In this document: positions 1-11,800 of the stretch, piece after piece | Layout: every line of letters starts with the position of its first letter | Numbering within the stretch: position 1 is the stretch's first letter | Assembly (NCBI RefSeq): GCF_002443255.2 | Contig: NW_019211456.1 | Location: 29,571,341-29,635,340 of the forward strand | Source: Varroa destructor | Taxonomy: Eukaryota; Arthropoda; Arachnida; Mesostigmata; Varroidae | DNA length: 64,000 nucleotides | Reading direction: 5' to 3' | Notes under the pieces: generated by a model | What the model was told of the DNA's origin: nothing | The model's database searches: none | The model's input: only the letters and a program-made list of their open reading frames with translations | Translations under genes and position numbers: made by a program

Positions 1-2900
1 AGACCGTACAACGATTTTTCATTTCTTTGATAAATTTTCCAACTACTATATTTCGATGAATACATTCGATGAAATGTTAAAGGAAAACCATTACAATTTT
101 CAATGCTTTTTTTACATAGTGGCTAAAAATCGCACAGGTACAATAGCGTGTGCGACTTGACGTGTGAATAAGATCCGCATGGCTTATCTGTGTGTAAGTG
201 AATAGGCTTTTCTGTGCGTGACGTGTTATGCCCTGCTCCATATGCTCACGCGCGCAAAACGACAAAGTTGGTGGACTACATATGTATGGTCAAATAAGCC
301 GAAGAAAAAAGTTACAGACTGCTTCTGCGACCTGTTCGTATTCGTGTGTCATACAGCACAATGGCCCAGGTTCAACCGAGGACCCACAGAGGGCGCTTAT
401 AAGCGATAGAAGCAGAACAACAGGGCTGCGGATCGGAGATCTAAATGGTCCGGGTCAGAGACTACATAGATGTTGAAGCTGTAGATGGTGCCATCGTTCG
501 GCGGTTACCCAGAACCAACGCACTGTCTCGTTAGACTAGGATATTGTTTGTTTCCACCAGGCAGTTGCAGCTAGATCTCCCTAGGGCAACGTTTGCGAAG
601 AAAGAGGGACGGGCCAGCTATGAAAGGACGGAGCGGAAAAAGCCGCGAAAGGAAGCGCAAAGTGCACGCAACAAAATGGAGGGGCATTCCGCTGCGCGCA
701 TAGAAGTTGGGTCGGCACAAGGCTAACGGAAACAAGACAAAGGGGATTTGGGGTCGGGAGAAATTGAACAAGAAGAAAAATGTGCAGTTATGAAACACTG
801 CTGGAGAAGTAATGGCTTCGAGGCTACCAAAGAAGGACAAGGACAATATGAAGTTCAATAACAGTTAGTAGGCACAACGAACTCAAACAAGGTGCTTAAC
901 AGAATGTTTGGCCAGACGACTTGGATCATGGATCTGAAAGATAGCCGAAACCCGTGTTGACCTCGGCCGAAAAGTGGGTCCTATATACGGGCGTCTTGCC
1001 ACGCTTACGGACGCTTTTCAGAAAAACCAGCCGTAATAGATAGGATGCGCGTCGTCTCATATTTATAGAAGGAAACGCATCAAGAACAGATATATAGGTT
1101 GGTCATGCGGCCTCCTTAGAGGAACAGAATTCAACGGGATTCAATGTGTTTTCTTATGAAATATTGTATGCTATCTAACACTTGGATAAACGACCAGAGG
1201 TGGCTTCGCTAACTGTGAGTTGTGCTTGCCACCATTGAGAAGAGACGTATTGTTCTAAAATTAATTAATATAATAATAAATGCTTGTCGCTTAGGCGGGC
1301 CAGCAAGGTAACAAGTAATAAGAATATGGGTTACACACGTCAAGAATGGGTGAGCGGCCTATTGTGGGTTACGTGGAATCGGTTTTTTATTGTTGTTTCA
1401 CTAAAAGCTAGGTGATAAGCTACTATCAGACTAAATCAGCAAGAAGGCATTGGATTAGGATCACCTTGAGACCCTTGGAGGACGATCGTTGTCTACAGGG
1501 ACATTGCACATGGCGGAACGAGCAACAGGTAAATAACTGAGTTAGTCTACACTCTCGCAGATTGTCTATGATAGACGTACAACGGCCAAGTACGAAAATA
1601 AAGGAAGCAAAGTAATAGCCAGAGGGAGTACTGTCTCGATGGCCTCAGCCAATGGCTAGAGTAGCAGAAACTGCAGCTAGTTCTGCTATGAGCTATAGCG
1701 ATGGTACATTGAGCGAGCAATAATGCCGGTAGGAAGAAGCATAAGAAAAGAACGGAATACGAGGATCGTGGGGAAAGAATCGGTCGTTATAGTAGCGCGT
1801 CTTTTTCGCTCGGAGACACAGAAGGCCTCTCGGTCAGAGCGGCTACGGGCAACGATCCGAAACCATTGGCAACGTCGTTATCAGTAAAAACGCACAGCAG
1901 GGCAGAATTTAGCCTCGCTTTAAGCCATAACTCAGGCGAACTCCTCAACCTATTTGACGATAAGTTATGATAATTTGTTCTGTAACACTTCTTTGAAGTG
2001 ATGTGAATGTTTAAATATAGTCTTTTTGACGTGTATCTCATGTTTATTAGAAGCTGGGTAAGATTTCACTTGTGGGCATACATGAATAAGAATGCCCATG
2101 TGTCAATAAAATAGAGCTTTGAATGATAAATATGTACGTATTTTCTAAATAAAAATTTTGGAAAAAAGCTTGCATTTACACGCAATTTTCTTAGCTAGCC
2201 AAGTATTTGTCGTTAATTCCAATAACCAGTCGAAACCATTATTTGGCTATATTATTAAAACTTTATAAGTTATGATAGGGGTCCTGGGTTTGCAATTGTA
2301 TATTATAGAGAATGCTTTTATGCACCCAAACTAAGATAACATATATCCACGAATTTATATATCAACTTAAAAGATGTTAGCAACCTTAAACATGTACGCT
2401 CGGTGAGCAATATTGATTAGTAATAAACAAAGATTGATGGCTTTTTGCAACACAATCATCATGTTGCGATGTTCAACTGTCGTTTGTTTCATCAATCCGA
2501 TTCAACGATGTCGCAGTCCTCGCTGTCGTCTTCGACCACATTCGGTCAGATCTCCTTGACTCGACTGATCTATGGATCCTCGGCTGTTTCACACAATATT
2601 TGTTCGTATCATTATTCAGAAAGAAAAAATAGTTATGGCCATAAAAAAAGAATCAACCGCAACGGCCGAGTTTATATGGAGACGTTTTTTTAGCTCCGAA
2701 TGATCCAACGCTTGCAAACAAGAACACAGATACACACATTTGAATATACACGCATGATACCTGGATAAAAACAGTTATTAAAAGAAACATATCTACTGTA
2801 TAGACTCGTATGGGCAACAACACATCCGTAGATGCGTAAACACTCACGAGATCTTGTCCCATAACTGGACTTTCGTAAGCTACTGCTTTAAGGGATATCG
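1..2900. other. No gene seen; mixed-composition non-coding DNA
   Basis: Open frames are short on both strands and most lack an ATG. A purine-rich patch at about 590-850 keeps the opposite strand open by composition only. The 1990-2450 part is AT-rich. Nothing here resembles a tRNA, a transposon end or a known exon. Confidence 0.6.
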
Positions 2901-5690
2901 TTTTCTCCTTCGAGCCGACGTAGTCGAGAGGACATTGCTCTACTTGCTGTCACCGCCTGCCATCTTCTGCGTATTTCTATTTAAGCGCTACTCTCTCGTT
3001 TTTCGACAGGTGTGAGTTTTTTTTTTTTCAGAACTAGACACTCGTGGTGAAGTGGAAACAAAAAAAGGCAGATCATGAACACTGTGAGGAGTACTACCGT
3101 TTTCTGAGACGCAGAAAAGAAGTTGGGGGAAAATTGGGGTAGGAAAGACAATACGGCCAGTAGTATATACAGACGTGTATAGTGTTTATGCAGACAGAAA
3201 TGGAAGCAGCAGGAAAAATAGAGGGTTCAGCTGATTCACGACCAGGAAAGTCCTGACAGGGACCGAATCTACATAAGTTCACACACAGATACGGCCAAAT
3301 AGAAGATCCGACTAGCAAACGCAATCGTAGTAATAATATTAACATATTGTTTTATCATGTAATTGCACTGATATGGCAGAACTGCAGAAGTACAAAATAC
3401 AGTTTAACTATCAGGGCGTGGAAATGCTGGTTATTTTCCAAGATTACACAGCGTTTTCTGATACGCTAAATGTGGGAGCATTATTTCATTACCCAAAGTA
3501 AGCCTGGTATCTTATTTGCACCTTTTAGGTTTACGGGGTATTATTGGGGTTATATTCCACGCTTCCTCAAGAGACGTATATTTATCAATCAACTTCATAG
3601 TGTTCCTTATTTAATACATTAGACATAATTATATTGTAACACATGTGTGCCATGAGACATCCTGCTTCTAAATCTTCTCATCTTACAGTCAGAACATGCG
3701 GAGGTTCGGAAATAAAGATCTATTTTATCTTTCTTTTTAATTCATAAGAAGTGGTATGTGCACGCATTGCCTGCAGCTGTGTCGTATTATATAAATCTAA
3801 GGATAGTACGTATCTATCCAAATTGGTTTATTAGCGACGTCGTGCAAAAGCGCCCACTCCGATTGTTGTTACACGCTCTCCAGCAGAATCACTTGTTGTA
3901 CGAAAGACACGATGCCATTTTAGCGGGCATCACTTCGAAGAAGGACACAGTTACGTGTTGGCGTGCGCAAACGACACAGAATAAACAAATAAAGATAGCT
4001 TCCACATTTATTATAATCTGTAAATTTCAGACAGCTTTGAAATTGTGGATAGTTGAAAGCTCAGGGTCACCATTACAAACGCTTAAAAAACTACATCCTA
4101 TTGGTAAACAAAGAAATGCTTTTTAACTTCGACTGAATAATCTTCTCATAAAAATGAGTAACGATTGAATAAACAGTGCGATAAAGTAATCGTCTACCAC
4201 TAACATGAACGTTCTAGACTATTGGTCATAGATCCCCATCAACAGAACATAAATTCAAGCCATGCTTTTATATGGACGTACTATTTATCTAGACGTAGTG
4301 CCAATTCTGCATAAAATAACAAAGAGATCGTGTCGTCGCGACTCGCACATTCATATTTATCAGTTCGGGAATAGTACCACCGCAACCCGCCTATTTAACG
4401 TAGTATATAGAAAAAAAAAAGATCATTCGGACATTTCAGCGTGCCTTACAATGCTAACGAGAAAAGGTATCAAGGTTAAAAAAAATTTGTGTCTTATAGT
4501 TTCGTGTTAATCAAACCTTCCGCTAGGCACATCAGTTGCCATTCGATAATCGAACGATGAACGGATCGCGCGACCTTCTACCTAGAAGCTCGAATTTAGC
4601 TTATCAATATCGATTCTGGCGTTCGAGACTTGATCGTTTGATTTGACCGTTGAAACAAAAACATCGGTTAACCCCAGTGCTTAGAATTGCTTGGGGTGAG
4701 TTACTGAGCTACCACCAGAAAGCACATCCAGTTCAGCTGTAGCTTATAGATACAAGAAGGAAACCCTTCGATAGTTGAAGTATTGCAGTAAATATACCGT
4801 TCATAACTTTTACCTAGTTAGACACACAACTAATAATACCATTCAGCAACGTTTGCTGCAGAGGATACAGATAGACTGTAATTCTAAGGATTACAATAGT
4901 ACGCACTTACATAATTGACGTAGACGCGTTCGTATCTCCTTTAATTAGTAGCGTTCTCTTTATCAACTGTTCGACATTCAACGTTCTCATTGTGCCCGCA
5001 CTTCAAACTATTTCGTAGTACAACCCTTACCTCAATTGCTCGAGCATACTAATTGGTTCAAGGACCGCGACCGCATCGTGGTGCGACAAACGCGAGCTCT
5101 TGCCACCTATTAAAGGCTTTATTGCAATAGGCAAATGTGAAGCAGAGATCTTCTTCTGGTCCCTTTGTTGTTTTTCTGATTTTTTTTTCATTTTGTCTGC
5201 TGTTGTTATTGTTTTCTGAGCTTATCCACTTTTTATTCTAGCACTTGTACGCTCGAACTATTCAAACTGATAGTCCACTAAAGCACTTGCCGTTATCCTA
5301 CGCTCCGTATATTTCGCTTGCTAGCCCTCTGTTTTTGTCATACGCCTTGCTGTTTCTGTCACCAGTCTTGATAGCGATAGCCACCTTTCTATTGAGCGTT
5401 AAGTAATAACGTAAAGCCAACGGCAGTTACTGCTGCATTCAAAACAATAACCAACCTTTGCTCCGATGTTTGCCTCTTTCCTATTTTTTTATTAGTCCTT
5501 CTTCTTTCTTGTCTTCGCCTTTTCCTCGTTGCCTCTTCAACGGGCGTCGATGACGTCCGGGGCGCGAATCACCACCATCACGAGCCAGGTCTCTCTCCAT
5601 TTACATGATTGAGCCGCTCTTTGGTCTGACAGCGTGTCCATCCATTACGTAATGTCATTATTTATACAATACTATAGTACTTGTAGCTTT
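2901..5690. other. No gene seen; contains acceptor-like pyrimidine tracts
   Basis: At 3010-3031 a donor-like CAG|GTGTGAG runs straight into twelve T and CAG. The spacing of about 22 bases is too short for an intron, so only the 3' half could act as a splice acceptor. Another good acceptor-like tract ends near 5495. The 5100-5560 stretch is T/C-rich. No open frame with convincing composition follows either site. Confidence 0.5.
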
Positions 5691-5699
5691 GTTGCGCAG

Positions 5700-6023
5700 C
5701 CAGCAGTAACTCGGTGCCCTGTTTGTGGGTCGAGCCCGTGTCTCTATTCAGAACAGATATGCTTCAAAAATCAGCAACGGCAGCAGCGACAACAAAGGGC
5801 TATTACTGAGTTGTTCACGGCGACCATTACGGCTATCGGCGCAGCCGCCGTCTTCCGTGCCATGATGCTGTCACCAACGCATCGATATAAACACGAAGAT
5901 ACGAGTATGACACTTGCATTGTATAATAACAAGCATGGCGTTGCTACTAAGGGTTTTCGTAAAGATCGGCAAGTGACCACGCAGCGTGTAGAAAGCTCGT
6001 CTCCAAACTTTTCGTTACCGTAA
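5700..6023 (+). CDS. Candidate terminal exon, 107 residues, with a C-x2-C-x4-C cluster
   Basis: An acceptor-like sequence ending GTTGCGCAG at 5691-5699 is followed by 107 open codons to a TAA. Early residues read RCPVCGSSPC, which looks like a small zinc-knuckle-type or disulphide cluster (cysteines at exon residues 6, 9 and 14, with another at 21). A Q/R-rich patch coming from CAG/CAA/CGA triplets follows, then a mixed, charged tail that does not look like simple repeat. The frame continues upstream of the acceptor without an ATG, so a 5' exon would be needed. I do not recognise the family. The Q/R patch and the length near chance expectation keep confidence low. Confidence 0.2.
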   Translation, partial: PAVTRCPVCGSSPCLYSEQICFKNQQRQQRQQRAITELFTATITAIGAAAVFRAMMLSPTHRYKHEDTSMTLALYNNKHGVATKGFRKDRQVTTQRVESSSPNFSLP

Positions 6024-6029
6024 AGAATA

Positions 6030-6814
6030 AGCAAAAACTGTAAAGGTCTTCCAGATAAGAATGGGACCTTTTCCATATCTAGCTTCTAATTCTATCGTAT
6101 GTCGCACCGCATCATCTGGATGATCCAGGAAGTGTGCGATTTGAGCCACCTGCTATGCTAACAAAAACCTTTGAGGAAACCTAAAAAGGCCCACGAAACC
6201 TTTGTAGCCTTTCCACTTAATTTATTTATTATCTGTTTCTGTCAGAACGATCTCAACAATCGAAGTTACAAATAAATGCAAAGCTATCATTCTGCTGAAG
6301 GCAACGAAGGGCATGAAGCTCTTAGACTCGCTGAGAAGTATAGGCGCGCAAAAATTTGGAACCATATGTGTAAAATCATGTTCAGCTAGGAGCAGACCTT
6401 AAATGAATTCTGGTTAACAGAATATTACCGTTTAGTATCTGTGTCAACAACAAAAGTGTACTACGCCTGTGTATAGGGTAGAATGTCAAAATTGACTTAA
6501 ACAACAAATTATAGTTACTTAGAATAATTCATCAACGGCTGCCATATTGCTTACTTTAGCAATGGAATTACGTGCTGTACATAGTTAGAAAGAATATCAA
6601 CACCCATCCATTCCTTTGAAACTACAGTTTGTAACATTTGTATACGCTTGAGAACAACTATAACAAGCCGCTATGCCATTGTGGTTACCATCGCCATTGT
6701 TGCTACTGCAAGAAGACATAACAGTACCGGGTATTGCCTGCAATTTTGTAAGCATTAACGCCACGGATGCTAAACTATACATGTATAATGCATCCGAGAG
6801 TAGAGTTACCGCTG
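6030..6814. other. No gene seen
   Basis: AT-leaning sequence with only short open frames. A perfect 12-bp palindrome made of TATAC and GTATA arms lies at 6776-6787; in AT-rich DNA this is weakly significant. Confidence 0.5.
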
Positions 6815-7420
6815 ACGCGTCCCCCTGTCGACGGCGTCGTCGACGACGGCGGCGGCGGCGGTGTTCACTGGCCGTGATGAATCGCAGCTCAAGATGGCAA
6901 TGACAATATAGCAGATGATCTTCTCAGATCTCAGATTTTCTCTGATTTTCCTCTTGACAAGAAGAGAAAACTTCGCTCGTCGACAACGACGACGACGACT
7001 CGGAAAGACGCCGAAAACTACGACGTCAACATCGCTACGAGGATGGCGACAACAAAACGAAACGCTCCGCGTGTTGTGCGCCGTGACCTGCTCGATGCTG
7101 ATGACCCAAAATGTCCTAAATTCATTCGTATCACTTGAACATTGCGCGGAAACGTCTGAACCGCTTGGCGCTAATACCACAATGGTCACAGCGTCGCTGT
7201 CTTCAGCCCCCTGCTGTTGGTGGCCCCTACAAAAGATAAGGAGCAAGAAGAAGATGCCAACGACGGAAAACAACGCCGAAGTAATAGCAGCAGCTGCGGC
7301 GGCTGCCGTCCAACAAAAAGGGAAGAGCTGAAACTGCTAAAGAATAGTGAACGTTACTACTGCTACTCGACAACCGATGCCAGTCGCCGAAGGATGCAAT
7401 AGCTAAAGGTAGATGGACTT
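6815..7420. repeat. Triplet-rich low-complexity block (GTC/GAC, CGG, GCA)
   Basis: Runs of GTC/GAC and CGG at 6828-6861, GAC at 6978-7003 and scattered GCA/GCG near 7286-7310 give arginine-, serine- or alanine-rich open frames in several frames on both strands (for example 6806-7273 minus and 6915-7331 plus). The frames overlap each other and encode runs dictated by the repeats, so I treat them as by-products rather than genes. The GTCGAC-centred part at 6828-6845 is self-complementary. Confidence 0.6.
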
Positions 7421-7429
7421 CTGCCACAC

Positions 7430-8616
7430 GTTTTCGCTTGGCTCTGCGAGAGGGAGAGACAGAAAAATACTGCTATCCCGCAGCTGATGATGATAGTGAC
7501 GCGAGTAGAACAACGACCGGTCATACGACAGGCGCAACGTCATTGGTCAATCCCTCTGGGAGCAGCTGCTCGAATCTTCTTGGATCATTGGTGAAGAGCT
7601 AGCGTTTAACATAGACCGTTCCCATTCGCACGAACAGAAAATGCACCCGCGAAGGTAGGAGTCAACGGGATCAAATATACACCCACATGTATATATGCGT
7701 GAAATTGTGAACGTTCAGAGTCGTCTAGAAGAGGTATTAATCAGTAGTTGACACACAGACTCATCCGTGAACCCCGGACACACGGACCCATGGGTACTAG
7801 GGATTAAGTCACAGCAAACCGAAGCCCGAGCTTATAATCCGTTAGTGTGTATGAGTAAAATCATCAGCGGCACTTTTGTGTAACTTAGATACAAAGATAT
7901 AAGTGAAGTTATTTATTCAACGATTAGTCAACTTTTTGTTCGAACACTTTTTATCTTAATCGCTAATAAGTACACTTCTAATGAAACCTAATTATACTTT
8001 CCCGAAGAATCGATAACTAGATAATCGGTCTTATAGCTCCTCAATTAGTCACGCCATTTTATGCGAGTACATACAAAACGATCGTCAACTTTTAGTGGAT
8101 TATGTAATATATAGAGTACGCACATCTGGACGTCGAATCACACCAAATTAAACACCTACACATTGATATTTCTAAAGCTTGTGTTACTAGTGTGCCACAT
8201 AGCTTTGTCAGATAGATGAGGCCAGAAATTACTATCCTAGCCTTGTCGTTAAATCAACCCATTTTTGCTAGACGTAGAAGTCGCCAATAGGGACCACAGC
8301 TAGATAGCGATTTAATCGTGGTCTTATCTTGCGCACGCTGCTACAGCACCGTCACCCGGCCGACGACTATTTGGGCAACAAAGCAAGAAGAGAAATGCCA
8401 ACATGAAGTAGCAAAGATAGGGACTATGTGACAGACCGGGTAAACATGTTTGGTTAGAGTTAAATTTTGGAGTCCTTTGGCCATAGACCACAAACCATTA
8501 AGGCAAAAAAAAATCTAATCGGTTAAAGTTTCAAGCACATCGTAAATGGCTACTGCAACTGCGCGCGCCGCCATGTTTTGTTTTATTCAGATGTCTTCTT
8601 TTCGCTATCGAGCTGA
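7430..8616. other. No gene seen
   Basis: Ordinary non-coding composition. A perfect 12-bp palindrome centred on the E-box CAGCTG sits at 7560-7571 and a 10-bp palindrome ACCCATGGGT near 7788-7797. No open frame of note. Confidence 0.5.
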
Positions 8617-8618
8617 TC

Positions 8619-8656
8619 AAACAATAACAATAACAACAACAACAACAACAACAACA

Positions 8657-8711
<55 letters not shown>
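8619..8711 (+). repeat. Compound microsatellite (CAA)n followed by (CGG)18
   Basis: A run of CAA/TAACAA units from about 8619 changes abruptly into eighteen uninterrupted CGG units at 8658-8711. The plus strand reads Thr/Asn-type codons then an alanine run in one frame and glycine or arginine runs in others; the minus strand gives arginine and cysteine runs. These account for the apparent 103- and 82-residue frames here. A pure CGG run of this length can form hairpins or quadruplexes and is likely polymorphic. Confidence 0.95.
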
Positions 8712-8849
8712 GTCTGCAAAATGCTGACGGCATCTTGAGCGTCGATGCGTGCTCTAATTTTCATAAGTTGGCTCAGCATTCACTTTGGATTTTCTATGTT
8801 TTATTTTATTATGCTCGAAATCTCCATCCTTTCGGGTGTATCCATGAAT

Positions 8850-11800
8850 TCCTTTGACCGGCCGCGGTGGATTTGCTGCCGTTGTCCTATACACAAAATT
8901 GCAATCAACTAAAGCAGCGATATATTTATTAACAAATAGTAGTGAAATCTATTGCTTGGGTCAAATGGGGACCGCGTTACGGACTCTGGCATTAGCCAGC
9001 GGCGCATTTTAGCAAATGAACATATATAAGGCTAGCTCGTAGGTACGGCATTATAGATACTATAGTGAATCTGCGTCTCGATCATGATGCGGCAATAATG
9101 TGGAGCCCCAACGGGAAAAGGGCTGGAATCATTGAAATCGACCGATTCATCGTTATATTGGGCTGGTGGTATCTTTTGCTAGGGTGTCCTTACGGAGGTA
9201 TAGCAAGTCTAAGCCAGCGGTCGCGGCGTCAGTGGTCGAAGACAATGTTTACAACACGACTGGATTTCACTTGCAAACGAAAAAAAGACGCGTACATATA
9301 TGGGGTGTTGAAGTCGAAGAATAGAATAACGAGCAGATTAATAGTTTTGGTTTGTCGATTATTTATTCAACAGCAGTAGACTATGCGTGAATGCGAATGT
9401 CCCCTGACTTTTTGGACGATGTACGCTGGATCTATGCTGTTTTCAGTCGATTCGAAATGGAAAACGAGCCATTGGGATGTGGACGGTGCGAATTTAAACT
9501 AGAACACCTTCGAGGGCTTGACCCGAATTAGGCCTATCTTCATCTACTAAGAAAAAACCGATAATAAAGTAGTTACCTAAGTTGGTATCTTAAAAGAGAA
9601 CAATATTCGTGTAACGTTGTCATATATCGTTAGTACACGGGCAATCTGCGCAGCGTCGAAATTTCTTTCAAAGCTTTGTTCTGTGTAGTCGTGTTAGGAA
9701 TGTGAAATGGCTCATTATAGTGTGCGTTTACCGCTGTGGTGCTATTCCCGATGAAAAACACCATACCTTTGCCCCATCAGTTTGTTCATCCAATGATTCG
9801 GTTTCAGAGAGACACATCTGCCTTTGAACCGTTCGACCAAGCGGAGACATGCCCTCCTCTGGGAATGACCGGTTCTTACGGCAGACGACAACTAACTAGC
9901 ATATCAAGATTTGTAGTACGCCGATAAAGGTCACTCGAGAGTCTACACCGACGACACCTCAAGGTCCAGACCCGCATTCGGAGAGCCACCCCAATATAGC
10001 TGGTGTTAGAGAAATTGTTTTTACGTTTTCACGGTCATTTTATGTAGGCTAAGATCGAACACAATACCAGACTAACAGAAACGTAGAACTCTTAATGGGG
10101 AGTGAAGAGGGACAGGTGTCTGGTCAGTATAATTGCAACTTTACATGTCTGCGTTTAAGAATCTGTTTCCTTATGTGCCTGCTTAACGATTTGAGCCAGC
10201 CTGGTGGACCTCTAGCTAGTTTTCTATAGATTTCCTTATTGTTATGGATTAATTAAACGCTGGAAGTTGAACCCGGATCACGTCCCGCGTTTGCAGGTGA
10301 CGCATGTCGTTGGCCATGATAGTGACCCTACTCGGTTTCATTCAAAATAGAACCATATGTCTAGCATACATGAGTAATCATGCGAAGAGATAATTTGCGC
10401 AATTTTATGGGTGCTTTAATAATTTTTTACATTCACTTTCGGAATGGATCGGTCCGGAATGGATCAAAAAACGATCGCTTGCGTCCAAGATCGTTTTCAA
10501 ACGCTTTAATCTTTAGTCTATTGATTTGACCCATACTCATACTTCAGACTTACACGTCTTCGTGCGGTAGATATATGCAAAACGCAGTTGACTCTTTCCA
10601 GCAGTTGTAAACGCCCTCCGCAAAGCTAATGATGGCGCAGCGTCTTGCTCCCGCAGGAGCGCGCAACGTCTTACGCAACCAGCAGTAGTACATATCTCAG
10701 AGACTACAATGACGAAATCTTACTATAAACACCCTGGATTCACCGAGAACACGATTTGTTGTGTTGCACCTAAAAACGAAAACTTAAAAAAAAGTTAATC
10801 ACATTAAGTATGACTGACATTTTCTCCACGGGTTTACCCTATACAGAGACTATATATATGTTACCTCGGCCGCCTTCATTCGTTCGTACGATTTAAAATC
10901 AGCGAGTATTTCAATAATAACTGGCTCGCGCTCTTTACTGCTTGCTTGCGCAGTCTTCTGATAGAATACTAACAGATCTCATGAATACTACAACTTTTAA
11001 CGATGATCATCATCCGATGATGACTCTAATTAGTACCGACTGGGCATGTCTCTGCTTCTGTGAGAACAGATCCCAGAACTGTTGTATAACCCCGTTTTAC
11101 GACAGAGTCCTCTACAGAAAATGAACGCCACAACGAAATAAAGATCGCCGGTTTCGCCAATCGTGTGTTGCTACCGAAAGATAGTATGCGTCTATCATTA
11201 GAACAAATTATTTTCATTTATCGTTATTTCCCATCGGCAAAATCGTCGTGCGAAGCAAAAGAATCCTTCTGGCCAAATTTGCTGGTTCATCGACGCGAAA
11301 CACTGAGAAGGCAACTAACTATTACCTCGTACGTATAAGAAGCAAATCGATGGATAGATTCTATTGTTGATATTGCCGTCGTCGGCCGAATCCGCAAGGT
11401 CAAGAGACTGTGTCCTTCCTCACGTCTGCTCACTGCGTTACAATAAGCGAGAATCCCTCAGAGGAGTGAAGCTGCGCAGCGAGTTCCTAATGTGCATATA
11501 CGCAGTGACAAATTTTTGTCAGGGACGACGCACCGTTTGCTTCGCTGAGTCTATCGTCTTATAGCGTAAACGCAATACCGATTTGACTGGAGTTTTTAGT
11601 GATGCTGTGAATGTGCACATTGAGCAAACATAAGCCCATGCGAACCTCGCTTCTTTTCTGGGCCTTTTCAGGGCTAAAATAAAGATAAACTTGTCCACCT
11701 GGAACGAGAAACCATTACTAACCACTCGTATTGCGGAAATCGTTGTATCGCAAATCTTCACGATCGCCGCACGAGCTGTTTCATGGTTACTGCGTTTGGT

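Noticed and set aside
3001..3040. Donor and acceptor signals 22 bases apart
   Set aside because: Far below any workable intron length; probably just a T-rich tract.
6806..7331. 155- and 138-codon frames on opposite strands
   Set aside because: They overlap each other and follow GTC/GAC and CGG repeats; no motif or splice support.
8531..8857. Open frames of 82 and 103 codons over the triplet tract
   Set aside because: They are dictated by CAA and CGG repeats (threonine/alanine or arginine/cysteine runs).
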